Of a stretch of 64,000 nt of DNA, positions 57,090-64,000 are shown in pieces. How positions within the stretch are numbered: position 1 is the stretch's first letter; each line of letters starts with the position of its first letter. The translations under genes were made by a program, and so were the position numbers. Location of the stretch: contig JAHFTW010000003.1 in NCBI GenBank assembly GCA_023269235.1, forward strand, positions 83,325-147,324, given 5' to 3'. This DNA comes from Thermoplasmata archaeon (lineage in GTDB: Archaea > Thermoplasmatota > E2 > JACPAO01 > JAHFTW01). The notes under the pieces are model-generated. The model did not search any database. It was not told where the DNA came from and was given only the letters and a program-made list of their open reading frames with translations.

Positions 57090-58904
57090 TCAGCCCTTCG
57101 TCTCGTAGAGGCGCACGACTTCCTTCACGGAGGTGGCCTGCGTCGCCGTCTTGTCGTCACGCCAGCGCGTGAAGCGCGGAAAGCGCGCGGCCAACCCGGC
57201 CCCCGGTTTCAGAAGGCCCCACGCGGCGCGGTGGATGGGCGAGAGGGTCAGCTCCGCGGCCTGCACCTCCATCACCACGCTGGGCTCGAACCAGACATCG
57301 GGCTCCATCTCCGAGTCCACCTTCGCGGGCCGCTTCGGCGCGACGTGCGGCTCGAAGCGCGGCTTGAGCGTCTCGAGCGTCGCGTCGTCGAAGCCCGTGC
57401 CGAGCTTGCAGAGGCTGCGCCACACGCCCGCCTCGTCGTCGTAGGCCGCCATCAGGACGGCGCCGTACCATCCGGCGCGCCGGCCGCGACCGTAGAAGGC
57501 CCCGACGGCGACGAGGTCCATCGTGTCCACGAGCGCCTCGGTGTAGTCGGTCTTGAACTTGATCCAGGCGAAGCCGCGGCTGCCCGCCTTGTACGGCGCG
57601 CGCGGGTCCTTGCACATGATGCCCTCGGCGCCCTCCTCGACCGCCTTGTCGAAGAACGCCTCCATCGCAGCCACATCGGAGACCTCCTCGATGGCGCTGA
57701 GGCGGATGCGGTCGTGGCCCTTCCCGAGCAGGCCGGCGAGGCGGGCGCGGCGCTCCGCGAACGGGAGGTCCATCGTCGGGCCGGAGCCGTCGGCGAGGCA
57801 GTCGAAGAGGAACAGCGTGATGGGGATCTCCTTCACGGCGGCGTCGAGGTCGGTCTTGCGACCGCGGCGCCGGCTCACGTCCTGGAACGGCCGCATGCGC
57901 CCGTTGGCGTCGAGCGCGATGGCCTCGCCCTCCACGATGAGCGACCGGCCCCTGAAGTGCGCCGCGAGGTCGGCCACGACGTCGGGGAACTGCGCAGTGA
58001 GCTCCTCGAGGCGGCGGCTGAACAAACGGACGCCAGCGGGGGAGACGTGGGCTTGGACCCGCAGGCCGTCGTACTTGTACTCCATCGCGACGCGGCCCTC
58101 CATCTTCGTGAGGATCTCGCCCAACGTCTTGAGGCGCTCCGACGCCATCGGGCGCACAGGGGTCCCGTACGCGACGCCGAGCTTGGCGACCAGGTCGGGC
58201 CCGCCGGTGGCGAGCGCGGTCGCGACGATGGCGAGGTCGCTGCGGAAGTCGTACGCCTTCTCCAAGGTCGCGCGCAGTGCCTCCTGCTCGGCGCGCTCAG
58301 CGTCCTCCATGTCGGTGACGCTGCGGACGCCGCGGCCGATGCGCCAGGCGGCGAGGGCGTCGAGGAAGGTCATGTCGGCGACGCCGAGGCGGAGGCGGCC
58401 GGCGATGGTGCGCGTGAGGTAGCGCGCCTCAAGAGGCGACGCCTCCAGAAGGAGCTTGGAGAGGAGGCGCTGCTTGGCTTCCTGCGAGCCGGTGCCCGTG
58501 GTGCGCGCGAGCGCCTCGATGCTGGCGAACGCGGCGGCGACGGTGAGGTCGCTGGCGCCGAACAGACTCGCCTGCTTGCCCTTCGACGCGCCGACGACGG
58601 CCTCGGCGGCCAGGCCAAGGTCGCCTTTCTCGTGGTAGAGCGCCTCCAGTTTGGTGAGCGTCTCCTCGGACTTGGTGGAGGAACCCTGCGCCATGGCCAG
58701 TGCCTTGAGGATCTGCTTCTCGGCGAGCCCGACCTCGATGCCTTCCCAGTCGGGGGCCACAGCGCCCTGGAGCAGGCGGACGACGGGCGTCATCTCGGCG
58801 GGCTTGGCCTGACCCAGGAGCTCGACGAGGATGGAGGTCATCCCGAGCCGACCGGGGGTGGCCTCGAGCCGCTCGAAGAAGGCCGCCAACTCCCGGTACA
58901 GCAC
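57090..58904 (-). CDS. lig: ATP-dependent DNA ligase
   Basis: 604 residues of the archaeal/eukaryal type. The N-terminal DNA-binding domain (1-200) has AGRLRLGVADMTFLDALAAW. The nucleotidyl-transferase motif I is AMEYKYDGLRVQAHVSPAGV near 274 with the adenylated Lys. Motif III SRRLEELTAQFPDVV, motif IIIa LIVEGEAIALD, motif IV EEGAEGIMCKDPRAPYKAGS and motif V AWIKFKTDY follow. The OB domain is at the C-terminus. Joins Okazaki fragments. GTG 58904 is about 24 bases from the A/T-rich box at 58923-58933, which it shares with the divergent dfp gene. Confidence 0.94.
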   Translation of the reverse strand: MLYRELAAFFERLEATPGRLGMTSILVELLGQAKPAEMTPVVRLLQGAVAPDWEGIEVGLAEKQILKALAMAQGSSTKSEETLTKLEALYHEKGDLGLAAEAVVGASKGKQASLFGASDLTVAAAFASIEALARTTGTGSQEAKQRLLSKLLLEASPLEARYLTRTIAGRLRLGVADMTFLDALAAWRIGRGVRSVTDMEDAERAEQEALRATLEKAYDFRSDLAIVATALATGGPDLVAKLGVAYGTPVRPMASERLKTLGEILTKMEGRVAMEYKYDGLRVQAHVSPAGVRLFSRRLEELTAQFPDVVADLAAHFRGRSLIVEGEAIALDANGRMRPFQDVSRRRGRKTDLDAAVKEIPITLFLFDCLADGSGPTMDLPFAERRARLAGLLGKGHDRIRLSAIEEVSDVAAMEAFFDKAVEEGAEGIMCKDPRAPYKAGSRGFAWIKFKTDYTEALVDTMDLVAVGAFYGRGRRAGWYGAVLMAAYDDEAGVWRSLCKLGTGFDDATLETLKPRFEPHVAPKRPAKVDSEMEPDVWFEPSVVMEVQAAELTLSPIHRAAWGLLKPGAGLAARFPRFTRWRDDKTATQATSVKEVVRLYETKG

Positions 58905-58922
58905 AAGGGGCGGAGGGGCTTG

Positions 58923-58933
58923 GCCTTTTTACG
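58923..58933. promoter_or_regulatory. Shared divergent box A between lig and dfp
   Basis: CCTTTTTACGG lies about 24-27 bases from the GTG of lig (58904, minus strand) and about 26 bases from the GTG of dfp (58954, plus strand). No other A/T-rich stretch is in the 49-base gap. A single box apparently serves two leaderless genes. Confidence 0.55.
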
Positions 58934-58953
58934 GCGGCGGCTGTGGCATCGGC

Positions 58954-60186
58954 GTGCACCCGGTGGAGAACATCCGCGGCAGCCTGAGCCGGCACCTGGA
59001 GGGCAAGACCGTGGTGCTCGGGGTCGCCGGCTCCATCGCGGCGGTGAAGTCTGTCGAGTTGGCCCGCGAGCTCATCCGGCACGGCGCCACGGTCGTCCCC
59101 GTCATGTCCGAGGCGGCGACGCGCATCCTCCACCCCGATGCCCTCGAATTCGCGACCGGCCGCAAGCCCATCACGCGCCTCACCGGCCAGGTCGAGCATG
59201 TCCAGCTTCTCGGCGACGTCCCCGGCAAGGCGGACATCCTGCTCGTCGCGCCCGCCACCGCGAACACGGTCAGCAAGATGGCGCTCGGCATCGACGACAC
59301 GGTCATCACGACCTGCGCCACCGTCGCGTTCGGCACGAAGACTCCGGTAGTCGTCGCGCCCGCGATGCACGAGGCGATGCTGGACCACCCCATCGTCGCG
59401 GCCCATCAGCGCACCCTCATCGAGACGCTCGGCGTCACCTGGGTCGAGCCGTTGCGCGAGGAGAAGAAGGCGAAACTCGCCGATGTCGAGGCCATCGTTG
59501 AGGCAGTCATCCACCGGCTCGCGAACACGCCCAAATCCAAGGGTCCGCTCGCGGGCAAGCGCGTCCTTGTCGTCGCCGGCGCCAGCGCGGAGGCTCTCGA
59601 CCCCATCCGCATCCTCACCAACCGGTCCTCCGGGGCGACCGGCATCCACCTCGCCACCGCGCTCCACCGCCTCGGCGCCGACGTCGCCCTCTGGATGGGC
59701 CGCGCCACCACCGACGTCCCCGAATGGCTCGACCCGTGCGCGCGCCGCTATGAGACCGTCCAGGACCTCCTCGACCTTGTCAAGGCGACCGACCTGTCCG
59801 GCTTCGCGCAAGCCTGGATGCCCGCCGCTCTTGGCGACTTCGCGACCGTTCCTGCCAAGCAGAAGCTCCCCAGCGAGAAGGGCCTCGCGCTCCAGCTCAA
59901 GCCCATGCCGAAGGCCATCGAGGCCATCCGCAAGAAGGCGCCCAAGGCCACGCTCGTCGCGTTCAAGGCGGAGACCAACGCCAAGACGCTCGTCGCAAAG
60001 GCGCGCGACCGGCTGAAGCGCTACAAGGCGCAGGCCGTCGTCGCCAACACGGACGCCGCGTTCGGGGCCAAGTCGAGCACGCTCACCCTCGTCACGGCCC
60101 GCGCCGCGAAGACGTTCAAGGGCCCGAAGGCCGTGACGCTCGAGCAGGTCGCCCGCGCCGTCGCCCAGCTTGAGGCCAAGAAGTGA
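58954..60186 (+). CDS. coaBC: Phosphopantothenoylcysteine synthetase/decarboxylase (CoaBC/Dfp)
   Basis: 410 residues, two steps of coenzyme A synthesis. The N-terminal flavoprotein decarboxylase has VVLGVAGSIAAVKSVELARE near 20, the catalytic His in LLGDVPGKADILLVAPATAN region (VEHVQLLGDV) near 87, and PAMHEAMLDHP near 133. The C-terminal synthetase has VLVVAGASAEALDPIRILTN then RSSGATGIHLATAL near 210. GTG 58954 gives the usual archaeal length and is 26 bases from the shared A/T box; the frame stays open upstream inside the ligase gene. Overlaps the pantoate kinase gene (GTGA). Confidence 0.92.
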   Translation: MHPVENIRGSLSRHLEGKTVVLGVAGSIAAVKSVELARELIRHGATVVPVMSEAATRILHPDALEFATGRKPITRLTGQVEHVQLLGDVPGKADILLVAPATANTVSKMALGIDDTVITTCATVAFGTKTPVVVAPAMHEAMLDHPIVAAHQRTLIETLGVTWVEPLREEKKAKLADVEAIVEAVIHRLANTPKSKGPLAGKRVLVVAGASAEALDPIRILTNRSSGATGIHLATALHRLGADVALWMGRATTDVPEWLDPCARRYETVQDLLDLVKATDLSGFAQAWMPAALGDFATVPAKQKLPSEKGLALQLKPMPKAIEAIRKKAPKATLVAFKAETNAKTLVAKARDRLKRYKAQAVVANTDAAFGAKSSTLTLVTARAAKTFKGPKAVTLEQVARAVAQLEAKK

Positions 60187-61067
60187 CCGCGACGGCGTTC
60201 GCGCCGGGCCACGTCTCGGGCCTCTTCGCGGTCCACGACGAGGCCGCCGACCCGCTCGCCAAGGGCTCGCGGGGCGCCGGCTGGAGCGTCGACGCAGGCG
60301 CGACGGCCACGGTGCGGCGCGCAGAGCGGGCTTCGGTCCGCGTTGCAGGCCAACCGACGGATCTTCCAGTCACCGAGGCGGCGCTCGGACGTCTTGCGCC
60401 CGGCGTCCCCCTCGCCGTGGACCTGGCGTTCGGCCTCCCCATCGGGCAGGGTTTCGGCATGAGCGCCGCCGGCACGTTGGCGGCCTGCCTCGCCGCCGCC
60501 TCGGAGCTCGGCCTTGAGCCGGAGGCCGCCCTCGCCGCCACGCACGCGGCCGAGGTCGCCTCGGGCACCGGGCTCGGGGACGCCATCGGGTCCTGGAACG
60601 GCTCCGGCGAGGTGCGCATCAAGCCCGGCATCCCGCCCCATGGCTGGGCGATGCGCATCGACCCGCCGGCGGGCGTCCGCATGCTGTATCTGGTGGCCGG
60701 CCCCGGCATCGCGACGCCGCGCATCATCCGCGACGCGGACTGGAAAGAGCGCACCCGCGAACTCGCCGACCCCGCCGTGGACCGCATTGTCGCCGCCGGA
60801 CGGCCGATGGCGTGGGACGCGATGCTGCGCGAGTCGCAGGCGTTCACGCTCCAGCTCGGCCTCCTTCCCCCGACCCTAGAGGACCTGGCCGACGCGCTTC
60901 CCAAGGACATCCTGTGGGGTCAGTCCATGCTCGGCACGACCCTGTGGGTCGCTGGTCGCGAGCCGGCGCTGGCGCGGGCGCGCGCTGTGCTGGAAGGCCA
61001 CGGCAAGCTCGTCGAGCTGGGCTTCGACCCCAACGGCGCACGGCTCGTGCGCGCCGGCGCGATCTGA
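60183..61067 (+). CDS. Pantoate kinase (archaeal CoA pathway)
   Basis: 294 residues of the GHMP kinase superfamily. Start AFAPGHVSGLFAVHDEAADP then LAKGSRGAGWSVDAGATATV, and the ATP-binding GHMP motif PIGQGFGMSAAGTLAACLAA near 84-103, with ASGTGLGDAIGSW near 125. Pantoate kinase phosphorylates pantoate before condensation with beta-alanine, the archaeal alternative to bacterial pantothenate kinase. The GTG overlaps the coaBC stop by four bases, and the partner pathway enzyme supports the call. Confidence 0.87.
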   Translation: MTATAFAPGHVSGLFAVHDEAADPLAKGSRGAGWSVDAGATATVRRAERASVRVAGQPTDLPVTEAALGRLAPGVPLAVDLAFGLPIGQGFGMSAAGTLAACLAAASELGLEPEAALAATHAAEVASGTGLGDAIGSWNGSGEVRIKPGIPPHGWAMRIDPPAGVRMLYLVAGPGIATPRIIRDADWKERTRELADPAVDRIVAAGRPMAWDAMLRESQAFTLQLGLLPPTLEDLADALPKDILWGQSMLGTTLWVAGREPALARARAVLEGHGKLVELGFDPNGARLVRAGAI

Positions 61068-61076
61068 ACGGCCTCC

Positions 61077-61949
61077 CTACTGCGGCTCCTCGAACGCGGC
61101 TTGGACCTCGGCGGCTGGCGCGATGCGCTCGTTGCCGTGGCGAATCTGGCGCAGGCTCCAAAGCCCAATCGGGGCCGCGACGGCGGCGAAGAGCGCGTAG
61201 CTCGCCGCGGTGCCCCAAGCAATGCCAAGTCGCGGATACAAGAAATGGACCCCGAGGATGTAGGTGAGCAGGCTCAACGTGTTGGGGATGACGCCAAGGG
61301 CCTGCTCCAGGAAGTAGCTCAACGTGCGGTTGCGGTACGCGACAAGAAGAAGCGAGATGAACGTCACGGGGAAGCTCGCGAAGACCCCGCCGAAGCTAGG
61401 GCCCAGGAGGTCGGCCGCCACGGTGGCCCCCATCACCAGGCCACCCCCGAGGAGGATCCGTTGAACGAGGCTCGAGCGCAAAGGCGGCCGACTCCGCGAG
61501 GGCTCCTTGTTGGGTTGCCGTAGAATCCAGCGCCGCACCGCGAGACCGGCCCCGAGGAGCAGGACGTAGAGGGCGAGGTTCACGGCGAGAGGTGCGCCGG
61601 CGGCGCCGACGATGATGAAGTAGGGAAGCGTGAAGAGGGCGTGTGCGCCGATGGAAGCAACGGCGGCCCACACGGGCTTGCGGGGGAAGAGCCACCACGC
61701 CAGGACCGCGAACGTGCCGGCGAAGGCGATGTTGGCGACCTGCGTGAATGCGCTCGACGAGGTCGCGGCGACCGCGAACGGGATGCCCTGGTCCTGCGCG
61801 ATGAAGAAGAGGCTCACCGCCGTCGTGGTGGGGATGGAAGCGAGGAGGGCGCCGAAGGCGGCGGGGAGCCGGTCGCTCGCGAACCCGAGCGCCGCAATGA
61901 GAAGGGCTCCTGCCCCGCCGCGAAGGAGGAGGGGGACCAGCTTGTCCAT
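61077..61949 (-). CDS. DUF3147-like membrane protein with internal repeat
   Basis: 290 residues with about eight hydrophobic helices in two related halves. The repeat motif is seen as LPAAFGALLASIPTTTAVSL near 28-47 and LGPSFGGVFASFPVTFISLL near 182-201. The pattern fits DUF3147-type small membrane domains in tandem. A transporter-like role is possible but unsupported. ATG 61949 has GAGGTGA as a ribosome site 6 bases upstream and a TATAGG box at 61971-61979. Confidence 0.75.
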   Translation of the reverse strand: MDKLVPLLLRGGAGALLIAALGFASDRLPAAFGALLASIPTTTAVSLFFIAQDQGIPFAVAATSSSAFTQVANIAFAGTFAVLAWWLFPRKPVWAAVASIGAHALFTLPYFIIVGAAGAPLAVNLALYVLLLGAGLAVRRWILRQPNKEPSRSRPPLRSSLVQRILLGGGLVMGATVAADLLGPSFGGVFASFPVTFISLLLVAYRNRTLSYFLEQALGVIPNTLSLLTYILGVHFLYPRLGIAWGTAASYALFAAVAAPIGLWSLRQIRHGNERIAPAAEVQAAFEEPQ

Positions 61950-61970
61950 GAAGGTTTCACCTCAGGGGCG

Positions 61971-61980
61971 CCTATACGCC
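61971..61980. promoter_or_regulatory. Shared divergent box A between DUF3147-like and antiporter genes
   Basis: CCTATACGCC. Centred about 26 bases from the minus-strand ATG at 61949 and about 30 from the plus-strand ATG at 62006. The only A/T-rich site in the gap. Confidence 0.5.
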
Positions 61981-62005
61981 TTGCGAAGGACCGGCCAGAC
62001 CCGGC

Positions 62006-63358
62006 ATGGCTTTGACAGCGCACTCCTTGGTGCCCTCCATGGCCGGGTCGAGCGAGATGGAGATTCTCCTGCGTGTTGCCCTTCTCCTGGTCGCCGCCAA
62101 AGTGGGTGGCGAGGTGGCGCGCCGTCTGCGGCAGCCTGCCGTGGCGGGCGAAATCCTGGCGGGCATCCTCATCGGGCCATCCCTCTTCGGATGGATCCCG
62201 GCGCCGTCGGACGGCTCGTTGCTCCCCTCCAGCCTCGACGCCTTGCACGGCCTCAACTCCGACGCGGTCCTGGGAGTGCTCGCGGAGCTCGGCGTCCTGC
62301 TCCTGCTGTTCCAGGTCGGCCTGGAGTCGAGCCTGAAGGAGTTCAAGCGCGTCGGCGGATCGGCGGCCCTCGTCGGGACCTACGGCGTGCTGTTCAGCGT
62401 CGTCGCCGGGTACGGCGCCAGCTGGCTCCTGGCCCGCTCCTTCGACTGGGCGGAGACCCCCGTGGCCGCCAGCCAGCCGTGGCTCCTGCACCTCTTCGTG
62501 GGCGCGACGCTCGCCGCGACCAGCGTGGGCATCACCGCGCGCGTCCTGCGCGAGCTTGGCGTGCTGGCCTCCCCTGAATCCCGCATCATCCTTGGCGCCG
62601 CCGTCTTCGACGACGTCCTTGGCCTCATCATCCTCGGCGTCGTGAGCGGCTTGGTCCAGGACCCGGGCTCGGTCGGCGGGGTCGCCATCGCCAAGGTCGC
62701 CGGCATCGCCGTCCTGTTCCTCGTCGTCGCCCTCGCCGCCGGGGCGTGGCTGGTGCCCCGCATCTTCGAGGCAGTGACCCGTCTTGTTCCTGGACCGGCG
62801 GCGCTCCTGGGAATCGGCCTCGCGTTCATGATCGCGCTCTCGGCGGCGGCGGGCCTGGCCGGCCTCGCCCCCATCGTAGGCGCGTTCGCCGCCGGCCTGG
62901 CGCTGTCGGGAAGCAAGCACAACCACGAGCTGTTCGAGCAGACGCAGCCAGTCGCCGGCCTGTTCGTCGGCCTCTTCTTCGTCTTGCTCGGGGTCCGGGT
63001 GGACGTGGGCCAGCTCACCGGCCCCGCCGGACCGCTGGCCCTCGCGGTCGGCGTGGCACTCACCGTCCTCGCGGTCGGGTCGAAGCTCCTGGCGGGCTTC
63101 GGCGTGATGGGCAAGCAGGCCGATCGCCTGGCCGTCGGCGTGGGCATGGTGCCGCGCGGGGAGGTCGGGCTCATCTTCGCGCTCTTCGGCCTGGAGCATG
63201 GCCTCGTCGGCCAACCCCAGTACGCGGCCATCGTCTTCGTCGTCCTTGCCACCACGCTCGTGACGCCGCCCTGGCTCAAGGGGATCTCAGGACGGTTCCA
63301 CGCCGTCCGCGAGGTCCCGGACCTCACAGCCAGCGACCTCAGCCACACCCGGCCCTGA
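62006..63358 (+). CDS. CPA2-family cation/proton antiporter (KefB-like)
   Basis: About 450 residues with about 12 membrane helices. Hallmarks of the CPA2/NhaP-KefB family: RRLRQPAVAGEILAGILIGP near 37-56 (the RQP and GEILAG motif), LLLFQVGLESSLKEFKRVGG near 98, and FDDVLGLIILGVVSGLVQD near 210. It later has FAAGLALSGSKHNHELFEQT near 293 and GMVPRGEVGLIFALFGLEHG near 373. No TrkA-N domain follows, so it is a NapA-like rather than a full Kef form. ATG 62006 is favoured by the box A distance; ATG 62057 (MEILLRV) would also give a complete transporter. Uptake or export of Na+ or K+ against H+. Confidence 0.85.
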   Translation: MALTAHSLVPSMAGSSEMEILLRVALLLVAAKVGGEVARRLRQPAVAGEILAGILIGPSLFGWIPAPSDGSLLPSSLDALHGLNSDAVLGVLAELGVLLLLFQVGLESSLKEFKRVGGSAALVGTYGVLFSVVAGYGASWLLARSFDWAETPVAASQPWLLHLFVGATLAATSVGITARVLRELGVLASPESRIILGAAVFDDVLGLIILGVVSGLVQDPGSVGGVAIAKVAGIAVLFLVVALAAGAWLVPRIFEAVTRLVPGPAALLGIGLAFMIALSAAAGLAGLAPIVGAFAAGLALSGSKHNHELFEQTQPVAGLFVGLFFVLLGVRVDVGQLTGPAGPLALAVGVALTVLAVGSKLLAGFGVMGKQADRLAVGVGMVPRGEVGLIFALFGLEHGLVGQPQYAAIVFVVLATTLVTPPWLKGISGRFHAVREVPDLTASDLSHTRP

Positions 63359-63493
63359 GCGGGGGCGGGGGCACCACCTCCCGGGCGCTTCTCCGGAAGG
63401 AGGCCGTCTTCGTGGGCCGTCAACGCCGTCCAGGGCCAAGGTGCCGTGCTTCGCTTGCCGCTGCGGTCGCGCGTCTGCGGTCGATGCAGTGCC

Positions 63494-64000
63494 TCACTTG
63501 AACCGCACGGTCTCTGCGTTCTGAATGGCCCGCGCCTCGATGCCGAACTTCTCCGTGATGCTCGCCGCGAGGTCGATGCACTTCGACGCCTCGCCGTGGC
63601 CGCACAGCACGAGGCTCGGCTTGGGGTCCATGGTCTGGATGAAGTTCATGAGCTGGCGCCGGTCGCAGTGGCCCGAGTAGCCGTCAATCGTCTCAAGCTC
63701 CATCTCGATGCGGATGGACTTTGACACGCCGCCTTCCTGGATGGGCATCTCGCGCAGGCCGCGCTGGAGCTTGCGTCCAAGCGAGCCCTCCGCGTTGAAG
63801 CCCACGAAGCAGAGGGCGTTCTTCGCGTCGCCCCCCCAGGCCCGCATGTACTCCATGATGGGGCCGCCGGCCAGCATGCCGGAGGTCGAGAGGACGACGC
63901 AGGATTCGGAAGAGTCGCAGACCCGCTTTCGCATGTCGTGCGAGTCCACGCGCTTGAAGATGCCCGACAGGAGCGGGTTGTCGTTCTCTTTGAAAATGCG
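63494..64000 (-). CDS. Termination ribonuclease FttA (aCPSF1), C-terminal part
   Basis: Partial at the window end, about the last 169 residues. Metallo-beta-lactamase/beta-CASP nuclease end: VVLSTSGMLAGGPIMEYMRA, CFVGFNAEGSLGRKLQRG, ELETIDGYSGHCDRRQLMNF with the SGHCD histidine, VLCGHGEASKCIDLAASI and the end RAIQNAETVRFK. This matches the C-terminal half of archaeal CPSF1, the factor that cuts the nascent RNA and ends transcription. The remainder (KH domains, N-terminal MBL) would lie past 64000. The upstream part IFKENDNPLLSGIFKRVD is present in the last 50 bases of the window. Confidence 0.9.
   Translation of the reverse strand, partial: RIFKENDNPLLSGIFKRVDSHDMRKRVCDSSESCVVLSTSGMLAGGPIMEYMRAWGGDAKNALCFVGFNAEGSLGRKLQRGLREMPIQEGGVSKSIRIEMELETIDGYSGHCDRRQLMNFIQTMDPKPSLVLCGHGEASKCIDLAASITEKFGIEARAIQNAETVRFK

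Noticed and set aside
63359-63493. Possible short gene between the antiporter and fttA
   Set aside because: 135 bases with only arginine-rich frames, no box A at the right distance and no ribosome site.
1-64000. CRISPR array or insertion sequence
   Set aside because: No regularly spaced repeats and no transposase-like protein in any frame; the only dispersed repeat seen is the 68-bp pair.

Overview
The window looks like chromosomal DNA of a GC-rich archaeon of the euryarchaeal lineage (roughly two thirds G+C by eye). Diagnostic genes are the large subunit of the archaeal D-family DNA polymerase (DP2), ribosomal proteins L40e and L41e, Nob1, an archaeal 7S SRP RNA, an intron-containing tRNA-Trp, pantoate kinase, a type-4 uracil-DNA glycosylase, an archaeal ATP-dependent DNA ligase and the C-terminus of the termination nuclease FttA/aCPSF1. 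Many genes have an A/T-rich box about 26-30 bases before an ATG, GTG or TTG start and no ribosome binding site, which suggests leaderless archaeal mRNAs. A smaller set has a GGTGA-type Shine-Dalgarno sequence. No histone gene is seen. A Lys/Ala/Pro-rich basic protein is. A member of Thermoplasmatota is my best guess, but that is inference.

Layout. 1-9.8 kb (mostly minus strand): OPT transporter, Nob1, malate dehydrogenase, a PAC2 protein, a three-gene FAD/Fe-S dehydrogenase (sarcosine-oxidase or HCN-synthase type), a DUF962 protein, Fpg and a BNR-repeat lipoprotein. 9.9-25.4 kb: DP2, a His-rich metal-binding protein, L40e, a biotin-dependent carboxyltransferase, Nudix, a winged-helix regulator, the basic protein, UvrB, an ABC-2 exporter split in two, RNase HI, a frameshifted MMPL/RND exporter and a TSUP transporter. 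25.5-33.8 kb: tRNA-Trp, L41e, a DUF4382 lipoprotein, PRPP synthetase, a Trm9-like methyltransferase, an ArsA ATPase, a Zn-ribbon protein, SRP RNA, UDG, a ribbon-helix-helix regulator directly before ftsZ, and an Ncs6-type tRNA thiolase with a rearranged 3' end. 33.9-44.9 kb: membrane and coiled-coil pair, S15-family lipoprotein, ABC-F, tRNA-Gln preceded by tRNA-like debris, phosphoglycerate mutase, M28 peptidase, half-size deoxyhypusine-hydroxylase-like HEAT protein, TerB-like protein. 45.0-52.4 kb: a purine/folate operon purH-purN-folC-pabBA-pabC-folP with a strong TATA box. 52.4-64 kb: exported FKBP-like proteins, aminotransferase, membrane acyltransferase, second M28 peptidase, DNA ligase, the CoA pair dfp-pok, two membrane proteins and partial fttA.

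How it fits together. The purine/folate operon makes 10-formyl-tetrahydrofolate-dependent enzymes next to enzymes for folate itself. The CoA genes overlap and form one unit. The ribbon-helix-helix/ftsZ pair matches the division-control arrangement known from haloarchaea. I found no integrated phage, CRISPR array or insertion sequence. The most unusual DNA is a 68-bp two-hairpin repeat present twice, each time at the 3' end of a minus-strand gene. At one copy it abuts a second, diverged copy of the ncs6 gene end.
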